Of a stretch of 64,000 nucleotides of DNA, positions 7,648 to 15,232 are shown in pieces. The notes beneath the pieces were generated by a model, which was not told the DNA's origin, did no database searches, and worked only from the letters and a program-made list of their open reading frames with translations. The stretch comes from an uncultured Porphyromonadaceae bacterium. GTDB lineage: Bacteria > Bacteroidota > Bacteroidia > Bacteroidales > Muribaculaceae. The first letter of the stretch is position 1, and the number at the start of each line of letters is the position of its first letter. The translations under genes were made by a program, and so were the position numbers. Location: assembly GCA_900541865.1 (NCBI GenBank), contig UQLO01000007.1:12446-76445 (forward strand), given 5' to 3'.

Positions 7648-10245
7648 ATGAAAAAACTTCTACTCTCTCTGCTTCTTGCGGTTTCGGCTCTGGGATGCTA
7701 CGCCGGCGGCGAGGACGTGATGCGCGAGCACCGCGCCATTTGGTTCAGCCCCATGCTGAGCTCGACCTGGCCCGGCGGCCGCATTACCGAATCCGGCGCT
7801 GCAAGCTCCCGCCGGCAGCTCACCACCTACCTGACGCGCCTGCAGAGCCACGGCATCAACACCCTCTACTTCCACGTCCGCGCTCACTGCGACGCCACCT
7901 ATGAGTCGTCTTTCGAGCCTTGGTCGTCGGCCGTAGGCGGCTCCAGAGGTACCGCCCCCGGCATCGACCCCTTCGGCACCTTCATCGAGGTTGCCCACAG
8001 CCTCGGTATCGAGGTCTACGCCTGGGTCAACCCCTACCGCTACTCCTCGGGGGGCAGCTACGGCGAAGGCGAGCGCAACTACGAAAACTCGCACCCCGAG
8101 TGGCTTATGAGCGCACCCGACCAGAAAATTCTCAACCCCGGTCTCCCCGAAGTGCGTCAGCGCGTGGTCGACGTATGCTCCGAGATAGCCACTAAGTACG
8201 ACATCGACGGACTCATCTTCGACGACTATTTCTACCACAGCTCCATCGGCCTCTCCATGGACCGCGACCTCTGGCAGGCATATAAAGACGCCGGTGGCAC
8301 CCTCAGCCAGGCCGACTGGCGCCGCGAAAACGTCAATATGATGGTTCGCGACGTCCGCGACGCCGTCAAGGCCGCCCGGCCCTACGCCGTGTTCTCCATC
8401 GGTCCGGCCGGTCGCATCTCGCCCGACAATATCGCCTCCTATGGCCTCACCCCAGGCCCTTACGGCGATATGAACTACACCGGCCTCTACGCCGACCCCA
8501 TCTACTGGCTCAGCCAGGGCTGGCTCGACTTCCTCTCGCCCCAGGTCTACTGGCACAGCTATTTCGACAAGCTCACCGACTGGTATTCGGTGGCCGTGCC
8601 CCATTTCAACCGCCATCTCTACACCTCCGTCGACTGCTCGCGCCTGAGCGGCAACGCCTCCGAGTATATCCGCCAGATAGAGTATATGCGCTCCCACGTT
8701 CGCCCCAACGAAAGCGGCGTGGTCTTCTTCGACTACGGCGCGTACACCAACTACCGCGAAGTATACCACGGCAAGAATACCCGCTTCGGCGAAATCCTGC
8801 GTGCCGAAACCTTTGCCTGGAACGCCCTGTCGCCCATCCACCACTGGCGCACCGATGCCGTCGACCGTCAGGTGGGACCCGTTGTGCGTGCGGGCAATAC
8901 CCTCAGCTGGACGGCACCCGAAGGCGCCGGCGCCGACAGCCGCCGCTACGCCCTCTACCTCCTTCCGGAGGGCGCCGACCGCGCCGCCTTTGCCTGCCAG
9001 CCGGAATACCTCGTGCAGGCCGTCTACGGCGAGAGCTACGAGATACCCTCCGACGCCGAGGCCGGCACCTATGCTGTGGCCGTCTACGACCGCTTCAGCA
9101 ACCTCCACGGCGCCCGCTTCGAGGGCTCCTCTACCCTCACCCCCGGCGTTGCACCCACGGGCCTCAGCGCAGGCACCACCACATCGCTGGGTCGCCTGAG
9201 CTGGGCACACGCCGAAGCTGCCCGCTACCAGGTTGAAATATCCGCCGACGCTTCGTTCAGCGCCCTTCTGGGCGTCGGCGAGACCTTCGACGATGAAATT
9301 CCCGTCGCCGACGTCGCCGACCTCTCAGAGGGCACGGAATACTTCTGGCGCGTCAAGGCATATGCCGCCGACCACACCATGGCCGTTTCCGGCGCAAGCA
9401 CCGTGGCCGTCGAGGCCTTCACCGTTACGGCTCCCACCGCCGGGGCAAACGACCTCAGCACCACGCCCGCCATAAGCTGGACCAACGCCGGCGCCGGCGC
9501 CTCGTATACCCTCGAGATAGCCGACGCCGAGGACTTTACCTCCGTCGCCTACAGCGTCACCACTGAGGCAACCACCCTCACCGTGCCCGCCAAGACGCTG
9601 AGCACCGGCCGCCGCTACTGGGTGCGCGTAACGGCCACCATAGGCAATTCGTCGGCAACGGCCCGGACTGTGCAATGCGCTACCGCCGACCGTTCCGACT
9701 ACACCGCCCCGGCCATAGTGAGCCCCGGCGCCGACGGCGTAACCCTCCATGCCGACGAGTGCATCGTCATCGCTCCCTGGGAGGGCATGACAAACGCTTA
9801 TGTCGAAATTTCCGCAAGCGAGACCTTCCCCACCCGAAGCACCTTCAAGCAGACCCTGAGCGGATTCGCAACGGAGTCGAAAGCCATGGCCGACGTCAAA
9901 ATCTCGTCCAAAGCTCTGGTGAGCGGTAATACTTACTACGTGCGCGTTCGCGGCGGCTACAGCCTGCAGAGTGCAAGCGGCGTCAAGTACACCGACTACG
10001 GCACCCCGCGCAGCTTCGTCTACTCCGACCAAGCCGGCGTCATAGCACCCGAAACCGATGCCGAAATCCGCATCGACGCCGCTGCCGTGCTCCATCTGCC
10101 CGCGCCGGCGCCCGCCGCTGTCTACGACCTGACCGGTCGCACCGTCTACAGCGCTCCGGCGGCCTCCAGCCACGTCCTGAGCCACCTCCCGGCCGGCGTC
10201 TACATCGTCCGCACGAACAATACCACCCTCAAATGGGTTAAATAA
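7648..10245 (+). CDS. Secreted GHL10-type glycosyl hydrolase-like protein with FN3-like repeats and sorting-like tail
   Basis: Secreted protein of 865 residues. A signal peptide (about 1-20) precedes a TIM-barrel region of the glycosyl-hydrolase-like 10 family (PF02638, YngK-like), about residues 26-385, recognisable by EHRAIWFSP, GINTLYFHVRAH, VYAWVNPYR, DGLIFDDYFYHSS (about 186) and LDFLSPQVYW. Residues about 390-790 are two to four fibronectin-III-like sandwiches. The tail, from about 828, reads VYDLTGRTVY ... LPAGVYIVRT, like short C-terminal sorting domains of type IX secretion cargo. Substrate specificity of this family is poorly defined, so neither cell-wall nor plant-glycan activity can be claimed. 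It sits after the Sus operon but has its own terminator-bounded unit. Confidence 0.85.
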   Translation: MKKLLLSLLLAVSALGCYAGGEDVMREHRAIWFSPMLSSTWPGGRITESGAASSRRQLTTYLTRLQSHGINTLYFHVRAHCDATYESSFEPWSSAVGGSRGTAPGIDPFGTFIEVAHSLGIEVYAWVNPYRYSSGGSYGEGERNYENSHPEWLMSAPDQKILNPGLPEVRQRVVDVCSEIATKYDIDGLIFDDYFYHSSIGLSMDRDLWQAYKDAGGTLSQADWRRENVNMMVRDVRDAVKAARPYAVFSIGPAGRISPDNIASYGLTPGPYGDMNYTGLYADPIYWLSQGWLDFLSPQVYWHSYFDKLTDWYSVAVPHFNRHLYTSVDCSRLSGNASEYIRQIEYMRSHVRPNESGVVFFDYGAYTNYREVYHGKNTRFGEILRAETFAWNALSPIHHWRTDAVDRQVGPVVRAGNTLSWTAPEGAGADSRRYALYLLPEGADRAAFACQPEYLVQAVYGESYEIPSDAEAGTYAVAVYDRFSNLHGARFEGSSTLTPGVAPTGLSAGTTTSLGRLSWAHAEAARYQVEISADASFSALLGVGETFDDEIPVADVADLSEGTEYFWRVKAYAADHTMAVSGASTVAVEAFTVTAPTAGANDLSTTPAISWTNAGAGASYTLEIADAEDFTSVAYSVTTEATTLTVPAKTLSTGRRYWVRVTATIGNSSATARTVQCATADRSDYTAPAIVSPGADGVTLHADECIVIAPWEGMTNAYVEISASETFPTRSTFKQTLSGFATESKAMADVKISSKALVSGNTYYVRVRGGYSLQSASGVKYTDYGTPRSFVYSDQAGVIAPETDAEIRIDAAAVLHLPAPAPAAVYDLTGRTVYSAPAASSHVLSHLPAGVYIVRTNNTTLKWVK

Positions 10246-10265
10246 GCAAAGAAGTAATCGAAAAA

Positions 10266-10309
10266 ACGGCGTCTACCGTGCGTTGGCTTCGGGTAGACGC
10301 CGTCTTTTT
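10266..10309 (+). terminator. Rho-independent terminator after the GHL10-like gene
   Basis: A 12-bp perfect stem, ACGGCGTCTACC paired with 10292-10303, with a 14-nt loop and a T run after it. An A run precedes it, so it may work in both directions. Confidence 0.85.
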
Positions 10310-10329
10310 AAGCACGTTTTTTGTAAAAA

Positions 10330-10743
10330 ATGAAACTCAGAATCAGCATCGTTCTTGCATCCTTTGTTGTCTTGCTGGCTTCGTGCGCCGGAAAGGGCTA
10401 CGACGCGGCCGAATGTAACGAACTCTCCATAAAAATTGAACGCCGCGACTCCCTGACGCAGCACGACTACCGCATGATGATCGACCAGAGCGAGCAGATT
10501 CTCAAATATCTCGTCGACCGCAGCTCCACCCTCGAAGAACTGCCGCCCGACGAGCGCTACCCCGCTTACCGTGAACTCCTTGCCGACCCGGAGTACATGG
10601 AGCGATTCAGCTACCTCTTCACCTTGGGCAGCGCACTCTACCAAGCCGACGAAAGCGGACGCCTCGACGCCGCCAATGCCGAGCGCTACGTCGCCCTCGA
10701 CGACTACAACACCCGCTTCGCCGAAATCACCGACCGGATGTGA
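10330..10743 (+). CDS. Small lipoprotein, unknown function
   Basis: Predicted lipoprotein of 137 residues, with a signal peptide ending in LLASC (Cys19). The mature part is highly charged and helical (KIERRDSLTQHDYRMMIDQSEQILKYLVDR, then a second helical stretch), with no catalytic motif that I recognise. It stands alone between two terminators, 20 bp after the T run of the preceding one, so it must have its own promoter or be read through. Codon use matches its neighbours. It is likely an envelope protein; no function is assigned. Confidence 0.7.
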   Translation: MKLRISIVLASFVVLLASCAGKGYDAAECNELSIKIERRDSLTQHDYRMMIDQSEQILKYLVDRSSTLEELPPDERYPAYRELLADPEYMERFSYLFTLGSALYQADESGRLDAANAERYVALDDYNTRFAEITDRM

Positions 10744-10775
10744 TCCGCCGGAGGAAAATGTAAAATGCCCCAAGG

Positions 10776-10807
10776 AGGGCGAGCTTCCGGCTCGCAAGCC
10801 GCGAAAG
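10776..10807. repeat. Left arm of an imperfect inverted repeat pair
   Basis: The stretch beginning AGGGCGAGC and ending AAGCCGCGAAAG is matched in reverse complement by 11064-11100 (CTTTCGCGGCTT ... GCTCGCCCTT). The arms are about 290 bp apart and enclose the 60-bp tandem repeat. The arms differ internally, so they look like two copies of one dispersed element in opposite orientation. Confidence 0.6.
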
Positions 10808-10829
10808 GGTCCCTCTAAGCTATTGTGAG

Positions 10830-10852
10830 AGAACCCGGTATGGGTTCTTTTT
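10830..10852 (+). terminator. Small terminator hairpin
   Basis: AGAACCC paired with GGGTTCT across a 5-nt loop, followed by TTTTT. It lies about 90 bp after the small lipoprotein gene. Confidence 0.75.
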
Positions 10853-10863
10853 CATTAGTTTAG

Positions 10864-11000
10864 GTTGTTTTTTCGCAGTAGATATGGAGTGACGGCTTCA
10901 GCCGTCACCGCCCCGCGCCGGCCGCCGTCTTTTCGCCGTAAATATGGAGTGACGGCTTCAGCCGTCACCGCCCCCCGCCGGGCGCCGTCTTTTCGCCGTA
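10864..11000. repeat. 60-bp tandem repeat (about 2.3 copies) carrying a 16-bp palindrome
   Basis: Units begin at about 10870 and 10930, with a partial third from 10990; the period is exactly 60 bp. Each full unit carries GACGGCTTCAGCCGTC (10891-10906 and 10951-10966) preceded by ATATGGAGT. The same 16-mer occurs three times near the right end of the window. The 10744-11274 interval holds no credible gene: only these repeats, a terminator and the promoter of the next gene. Confidence 0.85.
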
Positions 11001-11063
11001 AAAGGATGCAATTTTCTGCCATTTTTTCCCTGGATGCATTTTTCGCCATTTTCCCTGAGGGCA

Positions 11064-11100
11064 CTTTCGCGGCTTCCGAGCTTGCGGCTCGCCCTTCTTA
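11064..11100. repeat. Right arm of the imperfect inverted repeat pair
   Basis: Reverse-complement partner of 10776-10807: starts CTTTCGCGGCTT and ends GCTCGCCCTT. A shorter related GGCGAGCT core appears in the terminator after the second BspA-like gene. Confidence 0.6.
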
Positions 11101-11148
11101 GGCCTTTTGATGCTCTCGGGAGTGTTTCGGGAGCGGTTATTAATTGTT

Positions 11149-11166
11149 AAACATTGTAAAATGTTT
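11149..11166. promoter_or_regulatory. Palindromic candidate operator over a -33 element
   Basis: AAACATT-GTAA-AATGTTT is a perfect 7-bp inverted repeat with a 4-bp spacer. It overlaps the -33 TTTG (11164-11167) of the promoter for the starch-binding-like gene. This position suits a repressor site. The regulator is unknown. Confidence 0.45.
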
Positions 11167-11196
11167 GGGAGGATTGGGAAATTAAAGCTAAATTTG
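11164..11196 (+). promoter_or_regulatory. Bacteroidota-type promoter for the starch-binding-like gene
   Basis: TTTG at 11164-11167, a 21-bp gap, then TAAATTTG at 11189-11196, matching the primary sigma-factor consensus of this phylum. It leaves a leader of about 70 nt before the start codon. Confidence 0.7.
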
Positions 11197-11274
11197 CAGC
11201 CGTTACGCAAGAAAAAAAGGCTTGCTGACGCTCAAAAGTGATTCAAAACCAATACTAAACCAATTAAGTAAACC

Positions 11275-12729
11275 ATGAAAAAGTTTTACTTTGCTTTACT
11301 GGCAATGATAATTGCCGCAACCGCCTTCAGCGCGGACGCAGCCACGGTGTACTTCAAAAACACCGTAAGCTGGGAAACCGTAAAAGTTCATTACTGGGGA
11401 TCTTCCAATACTGACTGGCCCGGCAATGCCGGCACCCTCGTAGAAGGCACAACTGACGTATGGTCTTTTAACCTTCCCGAAGGAACAACCGGTCTCGTAT
11501 TCAACAACAACGGCGCCGGCGAGCAGACTGTTGACGTCACTGAAATCGTAGACGGCCACATCTATACTCCGACTGGTGCGAACAAGTATGGCGTTACCCA
11601 CACCGAATACACTCCTGGTGAACAGCCCGAGCAGCCTGTAGAGGAAACCGCAAAGGTATATTTTGTTGGCGACCTTATGGGCGATTGGACCCCCAACGAA
11701 GCCAAACAGCTCAAACTCGACAAAGAAACCGGCCTCTACACTCTTACCATTGCAAACGCCAACCTCGAAACCGGTAAAGAATTCAAAGTGGTTGTAAATG
11801 GTAAGTGGCTCCGCGCAGAAGCCGACCAGATTGCCGTTAATACCGAGTATGTTCTTTCTGAACGTAACGGCAACATGACTCTTGCTGAAGCAATTACCGG
11901 CAACGTAACTATTACATACAACGCCGAAGACGGCAAATTCAAAATCAGCGTTCAGTCCGAAGAACCGGTACAGCCCGAAGAAACTGTTGAAAAGATATTC
12001 ACCGTGTTCTTCGACAACACCGCCAACTGGGAAAAAGTAAATGTTTGGATTTGGGAAAACAGCGGCGCCAACCTGTTTGCAAATTGGCCCGGTGAAGAGG
12101 TAACCACCAAAGTAAACGTCGATGGCAATGACCTCTACGCATACAGCTTCAAGCACGATGTGACTTCCAAGACCCAGATGATGATTATCTTCAACGATGG
12201 AAACGCTCAGACCGGCGACTTCAGTCTTGTAAACAAGGGTATCTACACCAACGAGGGTCACACCGGAAATATCCACGAAGGTGCAGCCGTAGCAGTGAGC
12301 AGCCTCTCCGAAGGCATCGTCGTAGCCCAGGGCAACATCAGCGGCGAGACCACCGAAAAGACCTTCAAGCTCACTGTGACCGCTCTGCCCCACCACACCG
12401 CTCACTACGTGGTAATTCCCGAAAGCGCAGCTTCTCTGGCTCCCGCCCGCGAAGGCGCTGAGTACACCGCAGTTGAGAACGTTGAAATTGAGCTGCCCAC
12501 TGGCGCCGGCACAATCCAGTTCTACAGCCACGACGGCGAGAAATTCTCCCAGCCCACCACCTACTCCTACAACATCGCACTCGACACCACCGGTATCGAA
12601 GGCGTTGAGGTAGAGAACGGCGCAGCTGCCGAGTACTTCAACCTGCAGGGCGTACGCGTTGCCAACCCGACCGAAGGCCTCTACATCGTACGCCGCGGCA
12701 ACACCGTCACCAAGCAGTACATCCGCTAA
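11275..12729 (+). CDS. Secreted protein with starch-binding-like (CBM26/SusF-type) modules
   Basis: Secreted, 484 residues; signal peptide about 1-22. Three beta-sandwich modules can be seen: residues about 23-115 (VYFKNTVSWETVKVHYWG), about 123-225 (KVYFVGDLMGDWTPNEAKQLKL, the layout of SusE/SusF outer-membrane starch-binding domains) and about 238-335 (FTVFFDNTANWEKVNVWIW). The first and third match family 26 starch-binding modules in pattern. Pro/Glu-rich linkers (GEQPEQPVEE, EPVQPEE) join them. No catalytic domain is seen. The tail (about 442-484, YFNLQGVRVANPTEGLYIVRR) is a sorting-like C-terminus. Codons are more AT-rich than in adjacent genes for most of the length. It is transcribed alone from the promoter just upstream. 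Confidence 0.75.
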   Translation: MKKFYFALLAMIIAATAFSADAATVYFKNTVSWETVKVHYWGSSNTDWPGNAGTLVEGTTDVWSFNLPEGTTGLVFNNNGAGEQTVDVTEIVDGHIYTPTGANKYGVTHTEYTPGEQPEQPVEETAKVYFVGDLMGDWTPNEAKQLKLDKETGLYTLTIANANLETGKEFKVVVNGKWLRAEADQIAVNTEYVLSERNGNMTLAEAITGNVTITYNAEDGKFKISVQSEEPVQPEETVEKIFTVFFDNTANWEKVNVWIWENSGANLFANWPGEEVTTKVNVDGNDLYAYSFKHDVTSKTQMMIIFNDGNAQTGDFSLVNKGIYTNEGHTGNIHEGAAVAVSSLSEGIVVAQGNISGETTEKTFKLTVTALPHHTAHYVVIPESAASLAPAREGAEYTAVENVEIELPTGAGTIQFYSHDGEKFSQPTTYSYNIALDTTGIEGVEVENGAAAEYFNLQGVRVANPTEGLYIVRRGNTVTKQYIR

Positions 12730-12755
12730 TCCGCAATAACGGCATACCGCATCAA

Positions 12756-12790
12756 AATCCCTGCTCCGGCCTCGGAGCGGGGATTTTTTT
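12756..12790 (+). terminator. Rho-independent terminator
   Basis: AATCCC and GCTCCG arms pair with CGGAGC and GGGATT, and seven T residues follow. The T run merges with the -33 element of the next promoter. Confidence 0.8.
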
Positions 12791-12819
12791 GTGGGGGACG
12801 CGGAAAATATGTATTTTTG
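12788..12819 (+). promoter_or_regulatory. Bacteroidota-type promoter for the kdsD-like/ribH operon
   Basis: TTTG at 12788-12791, 20-bp gap, TATTTTTG at 12812-12819. The start codon lies 23 bp further on. Confidence 0.75.
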
Positions 12820-12842
12820 CAAAAGAAACCAAAAACCCGAAA

Positions 12843-13463
12843 ATGCAGACCAAGCATAACGATGTGCGCGCCTCTATGGAGCGCATCTTAGAGGCGGAGA
12901 GTCGCGCCATAGCGTCCATTCCGATTACCGATGCCTACGAGGCGGCCGTAGAGGCCATTGTGGAGCATGTTCACCGTCGCGGCGGCAAGCTTGTCACTTC
13001 CGGCATGGGCAAAGCGGGCCAAATAGCTATGAACATAGCGACGACGTTCTCCTCGACGGGTACGCCGGCCGTCAATCTGCACCCGAGCGAGGCTCAGCAC
13101 GGCGACCTGGGCGTTGTTCAACCCAACGACATCGTGCTTCTGGTGAGCAACAGCGGCAAGACGCGCGAGATTCTCGAACTTATCGAGCTGCTGCATGGTT
13201 TATACCCCGGAATGCCCACAATAGTGATTACCGGGGCGGCGGGGAGTCCGCTGGCCGAGGCCGCCGACATAGCGCTGCTCACGGGCGGGGCGCCGGAGGT
13301 GTGTCCGCTGGGCCTGACTCCGACCACGAGCACGACGATGATGACCGTAATCGGCGATGTGCTGGTGGTCAACGTGATGGAGCGCATAGGCTTTACGCGC
13401 AGCGACTATGCCCTGCGCCACCACGGCGGCTATCTGGGCATGGCCTCCCGCAAAGAACTTTAA
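12843..13463 (+). CDS. SIS-domain sugar-phosphate isomerase (KdsD/KpsF-like, no CBS domains)
   Basis: Probably interconverts ribulose 5-phosphate and arabinose 5-phosphate, the first step to Kdo for lipopolysaccharide. The 206 residues are one SIS domain with the signature segments VTSGMGKAGQIAMNIATTFSSTGTPA, EAQHGDLGVVQPNDIVLLVSNSGKT and CPLGLTPTTSTT seen in KdsD/KpsF/GutQ. The classical enzymes are about 320 residues and carry two CBS domains; these are absent here. The ATG at 12843 is chosen because it follows the promoter by 23 bp; upstream in-frame codons lie inside the promoter. The next gene starts 12 bp after the stop. A role on another sugar phosphate is possible. Confidence 0.85.
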   Translation: MQTKHNDVRASMERILEAESRAIASIPITDAYEAAVEAIVEHVHRRGGKLVTSGMGKAGQIAMNIATTFSSTGTPAVNLHPSEAQHGDLGVVQPNDIVLLVSNSGKTREILELIELLHGLYPGMPTIVITGAAGSPLAEAADIALLTGGAPEVCPLGLTPTTSTTMMTVIGDVLVVNVMERIGFTRSDYALRHHGGYLGMASRKEL

Positions 13464-13475
13464 GAAGGGTCGAAT

Positions 13476-14372
13476 ATGAAAATTATAGCCATAGGCGAAA
13501 TCAACATAAATCTGAGCGCCACCGAGGGCGGCTTCGGCAGCCTGCCGGGCGGCCTGATAGCGCGCGCAGCGGCCATTCTGGGCCGTATGGGCTTCGCGAC
13601 GGCAATGGCCTCGGATGCCGGCAGCGATATTCCGGGCGATATGGCCGTTGGAGCCCTCAGCGAGGCCGGTGTGGACACTCACAGCGTCGACCGCTTCACC
13701 GAGGGCCGCACCGCACTCAATATTTTCTCGGGGCTGACGGGTGCTCCGACTCGCTACGACGCCTATCCCGAGGAGGCTTTCGACATAGTGTGGCCCCGCA
13801 TCGACGAGGGCGACATAGTTGTCTTCGGCGGCCATTATGCCCTCGACGGGCGCATGCGGCTGCGCCTGGCGCGCCTGCTCAGCCACGCCGCCGAGCGCAA
13901 GGCCGTGCTGGTCTATGTGCCGGCCTATTCCTCGGCGCTGGAGCCGCGCATAACGCGCGTTATGCCCGAAATACTCGAAAATCTGGAGACGGCCCACCTT
14001 GTGGTGACCACCACCGCCGACCTTGCCACCATCTTCGGCACCGACAACTCGGCCGGCTGCTTCGCCGACCGCGTGAGCTTCTACTGCCGGTCGCTGGTCA
14101 ACATCGACGCCGGCTGCCACCGCCTGGAGTACTTCGCCGGCAAGGAAGTAACCTCCGCGGCCACCGGAGGGTCGCCTTGCGAGTCGCTTCTCTGGCAGGC
14201 CGGCGCACTGGCCGGCCTGATAGGAGCGCTGGCGGCCCACGCCGTCACGCCGGAGGCTCTGGACGCCCCCGGCGAAGGCCTGCGAACCGACATCCTCGAG
14301 GCCATGGTGCGCTCGGGCGCCGAAGCCGCCGCCGAAGCGCCGTCCTGGCAGCTGGCCGTACGCCCCGTTTAA
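13476..14372 (+). CDS. PfkB-family carbohydrate kinase-like protein, active-site motif degenerate
   Basis: Resembles ribokinase/fructokinase-type sugar kinases: an N-terminal IAIGEININLSATEG, a PGGLIARAAAILGRMG glycine-rich segment in the place of PfkB signature 1, and an alpha/beta core to about residue 225. The C-terminal anion-hole and catalytic-base motif, usually DTTGAGD, reads SAATGGSPCES here, so the catalytic aspartate is not in its normal place. Length 298 is normal. It follows the SIS isomerase by 12 bp and precedes ribH by 23 bp. It may be an inactive or altered-function paralogue. The substrate is unknown. Confidence 0.75.
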   Translation: MKIIAIGEININLSATEGGFGSLPGGLIARAAAILGRMGFATAMASDAGSDIPGDMAVGALSEAGVDTHSVDRFTEGRTALNIFSGLTGAPTRYDAYPEEAFDIVWPRIDEGDIVVFGGHYALDGRMRLRLARLLSHAAERKAVLVYVPAYSSALEPRITRVMPEILENLETAHLVVTTTADLATIFGTDNSAGCFADRVSFYCRSLVNIDAGCHRLEYFAGKEVTSAATGGSPCESLLWQAGALAGLIGALAAHAVTPEALDAPGEGLRTDILEAMVRSGAEAAAEAPSWQLAVRPV

Positions 14373-14395
14373 CGAATCAAAAACCACCCAAGAAT

Positions 14396-14881
14396 ATGTC
14401 CACCAAACCCCAATCTCCCCTTACCCCCTTCCCCAAAGCACGCGACATGCGCGTGGCCGTAGTGCGCACGCTGTGGAACAGCCACATCACCTCCGCCCTC
14501 GAAAGCGGCGCGCTGACCACCCTGGCGGCCGCCGGCATAGAGCGCGACATGATCGACACCTTCGAGGTGCCGGGCGCCGTAGAACTCACTTTTGCAGCCT
14601 CCTCGCTCATCGAAACGGGGCTCTACAACTCCGTGATAGTGCTGGGCTGCGTGATTCGCGGCGGCACGCCCCACTTCGACTATGTCTGCCAGAGCGTTAC
14701 GCAAGGCATCACGCATCTCAACGCCGACTGCGACATCCCGGTGATTTTCGGTGTGCTCACCGTCGACACCGAGCAGGACGCCCTCGACCGCGCCGGCGGC
14801 AGTCTGGGCAACAAGGGCTCGGAAGCCGCCCAGGCCGCTCTGCTGATGTACGACTTCACCGAGCGCGTGGCCGACCTCTGA
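14396..14881 (+). CDS. ribH: 6,7-dimethyl-8-ribityllumazine synthase
   Basis: Condenses 5-amino-6-ribitylaminouracil with dihydroxybutanone phosphate to lumazine, the penultimate step of riboflavin synthesis. Family motifs are clear: WNSHITSALESGAL, FEVPGAVELTFAA, VIVLGCVIRGGTPHFDYVC, IPVIFGVLTVDTEQDALDRAGG and NKGSEAAQAAL, which line the active site between subunits. The His of GGTPHFDYV is the usual general acid/base. Length 161 is typical. ATG 14396 is the only start that keeps the family N-terminus. The product's partner enzyme, riboflavin synthase, is encoded 43 kb away in the same window. Confidence 0.95.
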   Translation: MSTKPQSPLTPFPKARDMRVAVVRTLWNSHITSALESGALTTLAAAGIERDMIDTFEVPGAVELTFAASSLIETGLYNSVIVLGCVIRGGTPHFDYVCQSVTQGITHLNADCDIPVIFGVLTVDTEQDALDRAGGSLGNKGSEAAQAALLMYDFTERVADL

Positions 14882-14968
14882 CTTGCCGGAGAACACTTGC
14901 GCGGGGCCGTGCGTTTTAAAACGTGAGGAGGTTGCCTGTTGCACCCCCTCCTGAAAACGCATACAAAC

Positions 14969-15232
14969 ATGGCAAACACGCAAAAAAAGAATTCCGGACT
15001 GTGGGTCTGGATAGTGATAGCACTCATCGTGGCCGCTCTGGTAGTGGCAACACTGTTCTACATAGGCTGGTTCGATACCAACACGCACGTCGATTCGCTC
15101 AACGGCGACAACGTAATGGACCAGTACACCATCGAGGAAACCAACGCCAATGCCCCCGGCGAAGCCGACTGGCAGAACGCCGACCACCGCAACCTCGACG
15201 AGGTGATAACCGAACCGCAAACCAACCAATGA
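14969..15232 (+). CDS. Small single-pass membrane protein
   Basis: 87 residues. A short polar N-terminus (ANTQKKNSG) precedes one strong membrane segment, about residues 11-33 (VWIVIALIVAALVVATLFYIGWF), followed by an acidic, low-complexity tail of about 50 residues rich in Asp, Asn and Glu. No family is recognised. Its stop codon overlaps the start of the next lipoprotein gene (ATGA), which supports both as real and translationally coupled. Start ATG 14969 is preferred because the in-frame residues upstream are unlike a signal or membrane N-terminus. Confidence 0.7.
   Translation: MANTQKKNSGLWVWIVIALIVAALVVATLFYIGWFDTNTHVDSLNGDNVMDQYTIEETNANAPGEADWQNADHRNLDEVITEPQTNQ

Noticed and set aside
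10864..11000. Possible CRISPR array, because of regular 60-bp spacing.
   Set aside because: The whole unit is repeated, with no unique spacers, and no cas genes are nearby.
10855..11101. Short open frames with repeated Y-G-V-T-A-S-A-V-T peptides.
   Set aside because: They are translations of the 60-bp tandem repeat; similar peptides appear from the repeats at 63.3 kb, so they are not proteins.
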